A DNA stretch of 64,000 nucleotides, taken from the NCBI RefSeq assembly GCF_009689005.1, contig NZ_AP021879.1, positions 2,356,001 to 2,420,000 of the forward strand, in the 5' to 3' direction. Made by a program: the position numbers and the translations under genes. The DNA is from Desulfosarcina ovata subsp. ovata (GTDB lineage: Bacteria; Desulfobacterota; Desulfobacteria; Desulfobacterales; Desulfosarcinaceae). Every line of letters begins with the position of its first letter. The stretch's first letter is position 1. Below, one piece after another: positions 17,541 through 27,299 of the stretch. Under the pieces are notes generated by a model that saw only the letters and a program-made list of their open reading frames with translations, had not been told where the DNA came from and searched no databases.

Positions 17541-20500
17541 GTTTTTTTTATATCCTGGCCCTGATTAAAGAGGGCAGTGATGAGACCTTTTCCCGGGCAA
17601 GAGCTTGTCTGGCAATGAGAATGGATCGAGAATACGGCTTTGAAAAAATAGGTGACTTATTGGGGGGGCTTTTGGATTATCTGCAAGGTAACTCCAGGGG
17701 GGCGGATAGTATTCTTCGTCACAGCGTTTGGATTAGTTCATGGCATCATTCCTCAGATTTGATCCCCGATTTTTTCACCTTGTTTGCTTACTACTGGGTG
17801 GACAGGGAAGAAGCAAAAAGAAAGCTTGAAGACATAAAACAACTTCATAAACTTGCAAAAGATAATCAATACGTCTGGTTTGCCGGAGAACTGGAGACCC
17901 TGATCCAACGTTTGTCAAAGTCCGGATCCAAAACCGGCAAAAGCAAGCATCCGTCCTGTCTGGTCGAGCTCACCAGTGAGAGCAATGTCTGGGAGCACAC
18001 CCTGAATGCGCTGCTCGCCTTGAACAAAAAAACATCCCCTGGAAAACGACGTGCGAAAAAGCAGGAAAACGATTACGATCAACGCATGGCCTGGTTCCTT
18101 GATTACGTGGATAACGGAGAGTGCGGCATCAGCCCCAGGGAGCAAAAGCGAAATGCCAAAGGCGTTTGGACAAAAGGGCGTCCGATTGCCTTGAAACGGT
18201 TGTGCGATGAGATAAGAAAATTTCCCTACCTGACGGAGCAGGACAAAAAAATTTGTGGGCATATCCATGCCAATAGTTACAAAGATGGGTGGTACACCAA
18301 GGTGGAATATGTTTTCGATGATGCCTATCTGCCCGATGTCGTTGGCCATCCCTTACTCTTTTCAAGCGATGGAACCACCCGGTTGGAGTTGGTTCATGGA
18401 AAGCCTGAACTCACGATTTCAACCCAGGGCAAAGGGCAATTTGCCCTTGTTTTGTCTCCCAGGCCCCGACGTCATTTTAAGGCAGACCATGTGGTGGTAC
18501 ACAAGACTTCGACGCGAATCAAGTTGGTGTCTCTGGACGCAAAATATCAGGCCATTGCCGATATCCTGGGACAGGAGGCCACATTTCCGGCATCCGCGAA
18601 GGATAAAATTGTGCAGGTGATGGATGCGCTGGCAGGGGATATCACCATTCATTCGGATATCGAAGGGGGAAGTGGGAGTGAACGTGTTTCAGAGGTAGAA
18701 GCCGATTCAACCCTCCATATTCAGCTCTCTCCCCTGGGAGAGGGGCTGAAACTCTCCATGGTCGTTCGTCCCCTGGGTGAAGAGGGGCCCTCTTATCCCC
18801 CCGGCAGCAAGGGAAAAAATGTCCTCGCCCGCGTGAATGGCGTCCAGATGAAAACGACAAGAGATCTTGAAGCCGAAAACGCGTTGGCAGCCCGGTTGCT
18901 GAGCGGCACTCCAACCCTTGCTGCTGCTGAAGAGAATCAAGGAGAATGGCACTTTCCAGACGTGGCGGATTCCCTGGAGTTGATACAGGAATTAGGGGTT
19001 CAAGTAGAAAAAGAGGGGGTTATGCTTGAATGGCCCGAGGGCAAACCCTTTGAGTTGGTAGGAAACATTTCCTTCGACAACTGCCGACTCAACATCAAAG
19101 GGGGAGAAGATTGGTTTGCCATGACCGGACAGGTGGTGGTGGATGAGCGCCTCACCCTGGAGATGGGTATGCTTTTGGAATATCTTGAAAAAAGCAACTC
19201 CCGATTCCTGGAGATCAAGCCGGGTCAATTCGTTGAATTAACCGAAGTCTTTCGTAACCGACTCCAGGCCCTCGACAGATACTCCTTCAGAGATGGAAAC
19301 GGAGTAAAGTTTCACCCCCTGGCTGCTTTGGCCCTGGAGGGATTTTTCCAGGAAGTCGGCTCGGTAAGCTCCAACAAGGAATGGAAAGCTCACATAGCCA
19401 AACTTCAAACTCAGACCGATCCACTGCTGGCGGCCCCATCCACCCTGAATGCCGAGCTGCGCGATTACCAGTTGGAGGGGATCAATTGGATGAACTGTCT
19501 GTCGGACTGGGGCGTGGGGGCTTGCCTGGCCGATGACATGGGAATTGGTAAAACCATGCAGACCCTGGCCATGCTCATCAAGTATGCCCCGAAAGGCCCG
19601 TCACTGGTGATCGCCCCCACTTCGGTTTGTGCAAACTGGGTTGCCGAAGCCAATCGCTTTGCTCCGAGTCTGAACCTTATTTTATTTGGCGGAAGCAAAC
19701 GGAAAAAAATTCTGGAAGATGCCGGAAATTTTGATGTGCTGATCTGCAGTTACGGCCTGATGCAGCAAAAAAAGGTGGCTGCCATGATGTCGGCGATCTC
19801 TTGGCAGATGGTGGTGTTGGATGAAGCCCAGGCAATAAAAAATTTCGCCACCCAGAGATCCCGATCCGTCATGAAGCTAACGGCTGCATTCAAGGTGGTT
19901 CTCACCGGAACACCCATTGAAAATCACTTGGGTGAGCTGTGGAATCTGTTTCAGTTTATCAATCCCGGACTCTTAGGATCCCTGGGGCAGTTCTACGAGA
20001 CCTTTGCCGTCCCCATTGAAAAAAAGGGGGATGCCCGGGCAAGAAAGGATCTCAAGCGACTGATCCAGCCGTTCATCCTGCGTCGGACCAAAGCCCAGGT
20101 CTTGGAAGAGCTGCCCTCCCGCACAGAGATTGTGCTGGATATCGATTTGAGCAAAGAGGAAACGGCGTTTTACGAGGCCTTGCGTCAACAAGCGCTGGAG
20201 CGCCTCTCCAATGATGATGAGAGCCATGGCGGCCAAAGGCACCTCAAGATACTGGCGGAGATCACAAAATTGCGTCAGGCGTGTTGTCATAGTGAACTCG
20301 TCAACAAAGAGATCTCCATTGCCAGCAGTAAACTAGCGGTCTTTTCTGAAATTCTGGGAGAACTCATCACCAGTGGACACAAAGCGCTTGTCTTCAGCCA
20401 GTTTGTGGGGCATTTAGCCCTTGTCCGAAACCATCTGGATGAATCCAACATAAAATACCAGTACCTGGACGGCAGTACGCCGGCTACCCAGCGACAAAAG

Positions 20501-20862
20501 GCCATCCACGGCTTTCAATCCGGGGAGGGGGACGTGTTCCTGATCAGTCTTAAAGCCGGGGGCGTGGGGCTGACCCTCACTGCAGCGGATTATGTGATTC
20601 ACATGGACCCATGGTGGAACCCGGCGGTGGAGGATCAGGCATCGGATCGTGCCCATCGGATTGGTCAGCAACGTCCGGTGACCATTTATCGCCTGATTAC
20701 CAAAGGGACGGTGGAAGAGAAAATTGTACAAATGCATCGCCGGAAACGCAAACTTGCGGATAGTCTACTCACGGGGAGCGATTTAAGTGGGAAAATTTCT
20801 GCCGAAGAACTCCTGGCTTTAATCCAGGAGTAAAGGAGTACTGAAAATGGGTTAACGCCGCT

Positions 20863-21075
20863 TTGGAAAAGATTGACACCAAAAGGGAAAGCCGTTGGAT
20901 GGAAAGCGTTGCCGTGGGCAGTAGCTCCTTTATCGATCGCATAAGATCCGCCATGGGCGCTATGGCGAAAGGTCGCCGGCCTTACTCAGATGGTGGCGCA
21001 GTTGAACTCCGGGAAACGCAGGCTCCCTATATCGCGATTTTTGGTGGTAAAAATCGCGATATAGGCCCCAAATAG
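20863..21075 (+). pseudogene. RAYT-family C-terminal remnant, copy A
   Basis: About 70 residues from a TTG: RESRWMESVAVGSSSFIDR, then GAVELRETQAPYIAIFGGK and a short tail. This resembles the C-terminal tail of one RAYT subfamily (a W-TES-AVGS motif followed by LRE-QAPY). Nothing of the catalytic domain is nearby. The same remnant follows the second helicase copy at 36122-36334. Confidence 0.5.
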
Positions 21076-21130
21076 GCATGCTTTTTCAACTTTTTTTTCA
21101 TTATTACAGCTGGTTGGCGTGGCCCGTCCC

Positions 21131-21301
21131 TCAATCCCCTCCCTCAATCCCCTCCAGCATGCTCCTGGAAATACCGGCGCGATCGGCCAATTCCTGGGCA
21201 GTAAGCTTTCGCTCCTTGCGTGCTTCTCGGATTAAGGCACCAAGCAGTGTAACCGCGTCGCGGCTATAGCGTGAATAAGTGCGTGGGATGGATTTTGGCA
21301 T
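21131..21301 (-). pseudogene. truncated XRE/HipB-like helix-turn-helix gene
   Basis: MPKSIPRTYSRYSRDAVTLL, then GALIREARKERKLTAQELAD and RAGISRSMLEGIEGGD, followed by a stop. This is the N-terminal XRE helix-turn-helix of a HipB-type repressor, cut off at the end of the duplicated 5-kb block (CCCTCAATCCCC repeated at the junction). The C-terminal part and any hipA are missing. It may still bind DNA but is best treated as a remnant. Confidence 0.55.
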
Positions 21302-21523
21302 CGTTTGACCCTTGGTTCGTATATAGGCCATGAAGCACTTTTATGACCTTTATATGAACCACGGATAATGAACATCCGTCGATTTGTCAAGAATGTTTTG
21401 CAGCGTATATAAACCATAAAAGACCTTATTTGCTTATGGACGGGTGCCCCTATCATACAAACCAATAATCGAATTGGCGTCCCCAAATATCCCCCGACTC
21501 CGCTTATCGGACATAAAGAAAGC

Positions 21524-21553
21524 TTGACAGAAAACGTCCAAAAGACACAAAAT
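21524..21553 (+). promoter_or_regulatory. possible sigma-70 promoter of the Phd/RelE module
   Basis: TTGACA at 21524-21529 is followed after 18 bases by CAAAAT, about 45 bases before the antitoxin start. The -35 box is perfect and the -10 box is weak. Confidence 0.35.
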
Positions 21554-21597
21554 AGTCAAATCGATCATTTTGAATATTTGTCGAAAGGAACATGATC

Positions 21598-21837
21598 ATG
21601 GACGTCACCGCAACGGAGTTTAAAAGAAAATTGGGCCAATATCTGGATGAAGCCGAGCGCAACCCGGTGATCATCAAGAAATCAGGCCGGGAAAAGTCCG
21701 TCCTGCTGTCGATCGACGAGTACAACCGATTGATGGCGCTGGAAGATGCGTATTGGGCGCAACAGGCTAAGCAGGCTGAAGCCGGCGGCTACCTGGGCGA
21801 GGCGGAAACCGATAACCTGTTGAAACGGACCGCCTGA
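21598..21837 (+). CDS. Phd/YefM-family antitoxin
   Basis: About 79 residues (an alternative ATG lies two codons upstream at 21592). The N-terminus MDVTATEFKRKLGQYLDEAE, followed by PVIIKKSGREKSVLLSIDEY, is the Phd/YefM DNA-binding fold, and the C-terminal part would wrap the toxin. AAGGAA lies about 8 bp before 21598. The stop overlaps the toxin start by 1 base (TGATG). Such antitoxins neutralise the toxin and repress their own promoter. Confidence 0.88.
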   Translation: MDVTATEFKRKLGQYLDEAERNPVIIKKSGREKSVLLSIDEYNRLMALEDAYWAQQAKQAEAGGYLGEAETDNLLKRTA

Positions 21838-22109
21838 TGTATAAACTCGATTTTACCAAAACGGCGGGTAAATTTTTGCAGAAGCTGCCGGCCAAGCAAT
21901 TCCGGCAAATCGTCACGACCATTTTCCGTTTGCGGAAGCTGCCCGAACCCCATGACGCCAACCAACTGGTCGGCTATCCGGAATACCTGCGGGTAGACAT
22001 CGGTGAATACCGGATTATCTACCGCGTTAATGGCGATACGGTGAAAATTTGCGTGATTGGAAAGCGCAATGACAGCGAGGTTTACAAACGCTTTAAAAGA
22101 GGGGGTTAG
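21837..22109 (+). CDS. RelE/ParE-family toxin
   Basis: 90 residues: MYKLDFTKTAGKFLQKLPAK, then LRVDIGEYRIIYRVNGDTVK and VIGKRNDSEVYKR. The length, basic character and the R-x-G-xYRIIY-V core are typical of RelE/ParE toxins, most of which cleave mRNA at the ribosome. It directly follows the Phd-type antitoxin with a one-base overlap. A 3' fragment of an identical gene survives at 5644-5690. Confidence 0.87.
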   Translation: MYKLDFTKTAGKFLQKLPAKQFRQIVTTIFRLRKLPEPHDANQLVGYPEYLRVDIGEYRIIYRVNGDTVKICVIGKRNDSEVYKRFKRGG

Positions 22110-22194
22110 AAAAGCGATATGCGTTTGCTATAAGATCCACTGGTTTGGCCAGTTTGAGATCATCGCCGTAGGTAAATGGGGGAAAGGCGACTAA

Positions 22195-22944
22195 ATGAAT
22201 CTGCACGTTTTGTCTGATCTGCACGTCGAATTCGGCGACTTCAGTGTTCCCGACGTTGACGCTGATGTCGTTGTTTTGGCTGGCGACACTCACGTCGGGA
22301 TCCGGGGGCTGCGGTGGGTGCTCGACCAGGGAATCAAAATCCCGGTGATCTATGTTCTCGGTAACCACGAGTTTTATCGCGACAAGTTTCCGGGACTGAT
22401 CGACGAAATGAAGAAAGAGGTGGAAGGCACCAACGTGTGGGTCCTCGAGAACGACATGTTTGAGATTGGAGGTTTCCGTTTTTTTGGCTGTACGCTGTGG
22501 ACCGACATGGCGTTGCTCGGAGACCCTGGCGTCGCGATGGCTGTTGCCGGCGACCGAATGAACGATTATCGGCTGATCCGCAACAGCAAGACGTATGGGA
22601 GGCTCCGGCCGATCGACACCGTTGCCTAGCACAAACGGTCAGTGGAGAAACTCCGTGAATTCCTGGAATCAGGTGACTCGGAGCGCTCAGTCGTCGTGAC
22701 GCACGCTTGCCCGTCCATCAAGTCTATTCCTGAACGGTTCCGCGGCCACGCCCTCTCCTCGGCGTTCGCATCCAACATGGAAGGCCTCATCCAGAAACAC
22801 CAACCAAAACTCTGGATCCACGGCCACACCCACGACAGCTTCGACTACAAAATCGGAAAAACCAGGATCATCTGCAATCCAAGAGGATATGTGCCAAGCG
22901 CGGATAACCCGGAATTCAAAGAAGGGATGACGATTGAAGTATGA
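22195..22944 (+). pseudogene. metallophosphoesterase, second copy with a premature stop
   Basis: Nearly identical to 5895-6644. The Trp codon after PIDTVA is TAG at 22627-22629, so translation ends after 144 residues, before the late His and the GHTH motif. The THDCP motif has also become THACP. Loss of the metal-binding half makes the product inactive. The reading frame is otherwise preserved to the end, so the mutations are recent. Confidence 0.88.
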
Positions 22945-22950
22945 TCCGGC

Positions 22951-23187
22951 TCAGGAGCTGTGGGGACGGGCAGAAATGGGGATCAGCGCCCATGCGTAAC
23001 AAAGCGTTTCGCTGCCCGTCATGATGCGGGACAATCGATCAACAAAATCATTGCGGTCGGAATCATTCAGAAAGATTTTCCACCGCTCGACCCCGCGGCA
23101 AATAATGTGGTGCAGCGCTCCTGGCGCATCGATTCGGGCTTGTCTTTGCATACTGGTTTCTTTATCCATAGCGGATTTGACCATCAT
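22951..23187 (-). pseudogene. N-terminal fragment of a RAYT transposase
   Basis: MQRQARIDAPGALHHIICRG, then VERWKIFLNDSDRNDFVDRL and SRIMTGSETLCYAWALIP: the start of the RAYT whose middle and end survive at 8519-8880 and 6707-7072. After ALIP the sequence jumps to the 3' flank of the phosphoesterase, so the HUH site and the rest are deleted. It is the third place where a phosphoesterase 3' end is followed by a convergent RAYT remnant. Confidence 0.7.
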
Positions 23188-23400
23188 TTTAGACAGCTCT
23201 GACGCATGAATAAAAAGAATCAGGGGTTGGTCACGATTAGGGCCCCACTTTTCATCACCCGGCTAACGTCTTCACACTTTTATGACCAAGATTTGCTCCT
23301 CAGACAATTGTCATGACATAATCTCAATTATGTCTGACCGTGGACTCCCATCTCTTCCAGGCTTGAGAGGCTGTTTCGCTTTGTTTTGGTACGGCTACTG

Positions 23401-24927
23401 CTACACCAACCGAAGCTGAAAAGGGGCGGCCAGACGAATTTCCAGCCATTCATAATCCAACCAGGGGTTGGCTATGGTCTCGCGAATAAAGCGAATAAGG
23501 CCTCGCACGCCGGTATCTTTGACGACCTTGGCCAGCCGTTCCGAATAGCGAGCCAAAACGTTGAACATATGGCCCAGACGCATTAAATAGTGATATCCCT
23601 TCATGACATTCCAGTTATACGAAAAGCAGTGCTCATAGCGATATCCATGATGTTTTTCAACCAGGATACCGGTTTCGATGCCCCAGCGCGCGCGTGCGCC
23701 CAGATTGCACCGTTCGTGAAGATTAAACCGGTTCAACGGTTTGCTGGACAGCCACACGTGTCGGCTGCTTTTGTCCTCCAATTGCCCGGTTTGCGGGTTA
23801 ACCTGTTGCCAGCGCTCTTGGCATTCGACGACGTGCAGGATTTGGCTTTTTTTATCGTTCGGACCAAACCGATAGTCGATACTGTTTACCCATTTGAACA
23901 CCTGTTTTCTGTTGCCCCATCCCTGGCGGAAACGATTTTTTATCTCAAGTGCCGCAAGCGCTTCAAATTCACTCATCACGCTGGGAAGGGATTTGTCTTT
24001 CAGGACGATCATGAACTGCCATTTATTTTTGCGGCAAACCTCTACCACGGGACCCTTGGCGTAAAGCCCATCGATTAACACCATGATTTTCAGCGCCGGA
24101 AAGGCCGACTTCAGGCGTTGGGCCAATCGGTAAAAGGCTTTAAGCTCGCAGTCCTGTTTATCATTGGCGGTGTCGCCTTCGGTGTAGCTTAACATTTCAC
24201 TCATCAACGGAATAGTCATGCCATCGCGAAACGCCAGATTGGCCTCTAAAATATAGACATGGTATTGAAGGTGCTCCCCATCCGCTTGCGTAACGGTGCG
24301 CTGCAAACACTCCTCGGCCCAAATCCAGTCACGCTTAAATTTGCCGGTGCCATCGATCGCGATCGGATAGCACTCGTCAATCAAATAGCGCCGAAATTTC
24401 TTTTTCCGGATCAATTGCCGGATCAACTCAAGATGCAACTGTTCGATTTGATTGACGTCGATCACCGCCAGTAACCGTTTGAGCGTGTCATGATGGGGCA
24501 AACTTTCAAGCTCTGGGAAGAAAAACTGCAGATTCTGCCAAAACAGCGGCCGGGACATCTCCCGGTTGGCCTCGCGACTAGAGCTCATCTGAAAAACAAA
24601 CATCAGTATCCCATAGATCATCAGGGTCGACAGATTGTGCTTGATCTTTTTAGGATTTCTCGGGTCCTCGATTTTGGACAGTTGCTTAAGCAGCACAGGC
24701 ATCTTGGCCCGAAAGATCCCTATTTTCTCGGCAACCGCCTCATTGCGGGCAGTGTACTCCTGCTCAATGCTTTCGTATTTACACTTGCCGTTTGAAATCG
24801 TGGCATGTGATGGCGCCTTAAAGCCCTTGGCCTTTTCATCCTGACGCAATTTTTTCTGTGCATGTTTGCGCTGTTTGATTTGGGCTTTGATCTGCTCACG
24901 ACTGGGTCTGCGGCTGGTTTTTTTCAT
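23401..24927 (-). CDS. DDE transposase of the DruA-carrying transposon
   Basis: 508 residues, intact. The basic N-terminus (MKKTSRRPSREQIKAQIKQR) probably binds DNA. Likely catalytic residues are Asp in IAIDGTGKF (about residue 205), Asp in MVLIDGLYAKGP (about 290) and Glu in RWGIETGILVEKHHG (about 440). The family looks IS4-like/unclassified (ISNCY-type). It is the second gene of the element, three bases after the DruA-like stop, so the two are co-translated. Confidence 0.82.
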   Translation of the reverse strand: MKKTSRRPSREQIKAQIKQRKHAQKKLRQDEKAKGFKAPSHATISNGKCKYESIEQEYTARNEAVAEKIGIFRAKMPVLLKQLSKIEDPRNPKKIKHNLSTLMIYGILMFVFQMSSSREANREMSRPLFWQNLQFFFPELESLPHHDTLKRLLAVIDVNQIEQLHLELIRQLIRKKKFRRYLIDECYPIAIDGTGKFKRDWIWAEECLQRTVTQADGEHLQYHVYILEANLAFRDGMTIPLMSEMLSYTEGDTANDKQDCELKAFYRLAQRLKSAFPALKIMVLIDGLYAKGPVVEVCRKNKWQFMIVLKDKSLPSVMSEFEALAALEIKNRFRQGWGNRKQVFKWVNSIDYRFGPNDKKSQILHVVECQERWQQVNPQTGQLEDKSSRHVWLSSKPLNRFNLHERCNLGARARWGIETGILVEKHHGYRYEHCFSYNWNVMKGYHYLMRLGHMFNVLARYSERLAKVVKDTGVRGLIRFIRETIANPWLDYEWLEIRLAAPFQLRLV

Positions 24928-24930
24928 CCG

Positions 24931-25854
24931 TCAGCCCTCCCCTGAACATAACACTTGCCGAAAATTATCCGCCAGCGGATAAACAAAGATCTTTTTCGGA
25001 CTGGTGGCGTAGCTTTGACCCTGTCGAATAAGCCCCATTCCGCGGGTCATGCCAAGATACCTAAAATTGGCCGCCCGGTAGCACGTCCCATCGAAATAGT
25101 GCGGATCGACAAAGGTTTCCAGCAAAACCGGCCGATAGCCCCAGCGCTCCTGCCAGTGCCGCCCCAACTCCCTGATCGCCTTGCCCAATGCGCAGCTTGC
25201 CAAGTACCTGACCTTTACCCACGGAAAAATCAAATACCGCCCATTGTTGACAACAAATCCCAGGTTCCGCAGTCGCTCGTTGGTGCTCCAGCCGATCCAT
25301 TGATCTCTCTTGATTAGCGCTTTGGCCGCTCCTGAAAACAGCATACACCCCAATAGCGTGCCTGCGCCTTCGACAAAATAGCGCAAATAACATCCAAATG
25401 GCTTCTTGTCCCCCAAGTAGTGGTAACGGCTCAGGTATTCATTAAAAAGCGCCTTATCTGCTTTGCCTTGTACGACCCTGAGCCGGATCGGCCCGATATC
25501 CGAAAGCTTGCCCACGACTGGCTCTTGAGGCTGGATCCGATGGGATGCTATCGGCTGCTTGCCGCTTTTGCGGCCGCTATCGCGTTTAGCGGGCAATCGT
25601 ATGCGCCCTTGCGCTTCCAAACGCTTGAGCAACTTCAGGCAGGCGTCCACTTTATTGCCGCCGGAAGCGGTGTGCCAGCCCAAATGCTCACATACCGTTT
25701 GGGCCAACTCCCACTGACTCAACCGCCAAAATGTCTCAACGGTTTCGCGAATTTGCGCAAGCTCCTCACTCTCAATCTGCCGTCCACACTGGACTATCAA
25801 AGCGACCTCCTTTTCAAGTGTAGCGTCACGACTAGGATGCGTGCTTACAAACAT
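24931..25854 (-). CDS. DruA-like (DUF4338) protein carried by a transposon
   Basis: 307 residues. An N-terminal helical region (residues 1-80) is followed by the DUF4338 core: YHYLGDKKPFG, DQWIGWS, NNGRYLIFPWV, VLLETFVDPHYFDGTCYRAA, then LGMTRG and KKIFVYPL..NFRQVL. DUF4338 is the family of DruA from Druantia anti-phage systems, but no druB-E genes are nearby. Here it is embedded in a transposon with its own TIRs and co-translated with the transposase, so a role in transposition is more likely than defence. Biochemical activity unknown. Confidence 0.82.
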   Translation of the reverse strand: MFVSTHPSRDATLEKEVALIVQCGRQIESEELAQIRETVETFWRLSQWELAQTVCEHLGWHTASGGNKVDACLKLLKRLEAQGRIRLPAKRDSGRKSGKQPIASHRIQPQEPVVGKLSDIGPIRLRVVQGKADKALFNEYLSRYHYLGDKKPFGCYLRYFVEGAGTLLGCMLFSGAAKALIKRDQWIGWSTNERLRNLGFVVNNGRYLIFPWVKVRYLASCALGKAIRELGRHWQERWGYRPVLLETFVDPHYFDGTCYRAANFRYLGMTRGMGLIRQGQSYATSPKKIFVYPLADNFRQVLCSGEG

Positions 25855-26052
25855 CCTATGCTACCTCTACCAAAAGCCCGATCGCTTGTCTATAGCTATT
25901 TTGAGACAAACTTTTTTTGATGTCTGTCTATCTCGCTGGTATCAGTGGGTTTAAATAGTTATGCGTCAGTGCTGCATTTTAGATAAGCGCATTGACATTC
26001 CAGCAAGCACAAAGTAGACTAACGAAAATAGACTAAGTTTGTGAGATGCCGT

Positions 26053-26274
26053 ATGGAAACAGTTAATATTCACTATGCGAAAACCCACTTTTCAAAATTG
26101 TTGCTCCGGGTAAATGCCGGTGAAGAGATTATTATTGCCAAATCAGGAAAGCCTTTCGCCAAACTGGTGCCTCTAGCGCCCGTTTCCCGGCGAACACCAG
26201 GTATTGTCGATGGATCTGTATCAGACGCTTTTTTTGAACCATTGCCGGAAGAAGAGCTTCAACATTGGGAATGA
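26053..26274 (+). CDS. Phd-family antitoxin of Phd/VapC pair, copy 1
   Basis: 73 residues from METVNIHYAKTHFSKLLLRV, followed by AGEEIIIAKSGKPFAKLVPL, the standard Phd/YefM fold. The acidic end (EPLPEEELQHWE) would contact the toxin. The stop overlaps the toxin start (ATGA). A paralogue at 37916-38137 differs by one residue (Ala to Glu in LVPLxPV). Confidence 0.88.
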   Translation: METVNIHYAKTHFSKLLLRVNAGEEIIIAKSGKPFAKLVPLAPVSRRTPGIVDGSVSDAFFEPLPEEELQHWE

Positions 26275-26660
26275 TATTAGACACACATATCTTTCTCTGG
26301 TGGCTTTTCGATGACCCAAAGCTGCCAAGACAAATCGAATCACACATTGCAGACGTCAAAAATCCTATTTACATCAGTGCCGCTTCTGTTTGGGAAATTG
26401 CCACGAAATACCGATTGGGTAAGTTGCCTGACGCTTCTAAAGTTGCCGAAAATGTACCTGAATGGATATTTAAGGCGGGATTTCAGCCGTTGGCGATCAC
26501 ACCCGAGCATGCCCAGCTGGCTGGCAGATGGAAAAGCGCTCACAGAGATCCTTTTGATCGCATGCTGGCAGCTCAATCAAAGATAGAAAAGATATCTTTG
26601 GTTAGTGTTGACAAGGCGATGACCAGCTTCCCGATTGATATTTTTGGCGTGAACGGTTGA
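26271..26660 (+). CDS. VapC-family PIN-domain toxin, copy 1
   Basis: 129 residues from MILDTHIFLWWLFDD. PIN acidic residues are visible: Asp4 (LDTH), Glu in SVWEIATKY, Asp in HRDPFDRMLAAQ, and SVDKAM at the end. VapC toxins are Mg-dependent RNases that cut tRNA or rRNA. The start at 26271 overlaps the antitoxin stop by 4 bp. The copy at 38134-38523 differs at several residues (RWKSA to SWKNV, ISLVS to MALAS), so the two may differ slightly in specificity. Confidence 0.88.
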   Translation: MILDTHIFLWWLFDDPKLPRQIESHIADVKNPIYISAASVWEIATKYRLGKLPDASKVAENVPEWIFKAGFQPLAITPEHAQLAGRWKSAHRDPFDRMLAAQSKIEKISLVSVDKAMTSFPIDIFGVNG

Positions 26661-27299
26661 GCATGGGAAGGAACAGGGACATTCTATTGATATATTGAAA
26701 AGATGATTAATTTTTCCTTATTCAAACCAATAAACCAATGGACGTAATCCCGCAGATCCAAAATTGTAAACCGCAAATCCGACGAACGTCCCCAATACTC
26801 CCCATCAATTGCGATCCCGAGCAGGATCCCCTTCAGGCGCTCCTTTGATTTCCTTACATCTGTAACCCTTGCGAGCATATTGCCTCCAGGTCGCTTAAAA
26901 TTATTTTTCGTGGTTCGTGGAACAGAATTGAGCTGTGGTGGATCACATTTTCGGAACACAGATAGGAAATGGAATTATTCTTCCCCGTTCGCCGTCATTT
27001 TCTTTTGGCGATATTTGTTCATTGGCCGCAACTTCTGGCTGGTTGCCCTGGTGGGTTCGGCCGTTAATCTATCCAGGACAACACAATAATCGAATTAGCG
27101 TCCTTAAGCCCCACCCTATTATTTAGATATTTAAAGACGTCCCGGGCATCCTCGGGCATCCTTGAGGCTTGCTATCCATTCAATACGGCTCAAATTGCTT
27201 AAAAGCATTTTTTTGCCGGGCAAAAAGTGACTCTAAGCCGCTATCAAGGTTGTTTTTATCATCTTTATTCTGTATTTACAATTGGTTCACTTGGTCTGA
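26661..27299. repeat. mosaic of short repeats after Phd/VapC copy 1, no gene
   Basis: I see no convincing gene. Blocks recur after Phd/VapC copy 2 (38524-39130) in a different order. One begins AACCCTTGCGAGCATATTG and ends GACGTCCCGGGC; another runs from CATTCAATACGGCTCAAATT to CACTTGGTCTGA. The segment AATCGAATTAGCGTCC also recurs at 31288. Confidence 0.6.

Larger units (their letters stand above)
9235..20833 (+). pseudogene. SNF2-family DEAQ-box helicase, copy A, split by two transposons
   Basis: Coding parts are 9235-10172, 16120-16133 and 17550-20833, counting each target duplication once. The rest is a 5,940-bp transposon (10173-16112, 7-bp duplication) and a 1,407-bp IS4-family element (16134-17540, 9-bp duplication). 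Subtracting 5,947 and 1,416 bases leaves 4,236 bases, exactly the length of the intact copy at 31857-36092, so no other indel has occurred. A 319-residue N-terminal fragment (9235-10194) and a 1,102-residue C-terminal fragment (17525-20833) remain open. The C-terminal fragment keeps all helicase motifs and could be expressed alone. Differences from copy B, about a dozen residues, all fall in the N-terminal half. Confidence 0.92.
8782..21137. repeat. 5-kb direct duplication, copy A (interrupted by transposons)
   Basis: Except for the two transposons inserted in the helicase gene, this stretch matches 31392-36395 in the same orientation: a RAYT fragment, the leader of the SNF2 helicase gene, the helicase, and a RAYT C-terminal remnant. 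Copy A ends at ...CCCTCAATCC within a truncated helix-turn-helix gene. Confidence 0.9.
23194..25974 (-). mobile_element. 2,781-bp transposon with DDE transposase and DruA-like gene
   Basis: The ends are CAGCTCTGACGCAT (left) and CAGCACTGACGCAT (complement of right), flanked by a 9-bp duplication CATTTTAGA (23185-23193 and 25975-25983). The uninterrupted sequence GACCATCATTTTAGATAAGCGC is preserved at 37830-37853, which proves the insertion. It carries two minus-strand genes: a DruA-like gene followed after 3 bases by a DDE transposase gene. Positions 23194-23400 and 25855-25974 are non-coding ends. Confidence 0.88.
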
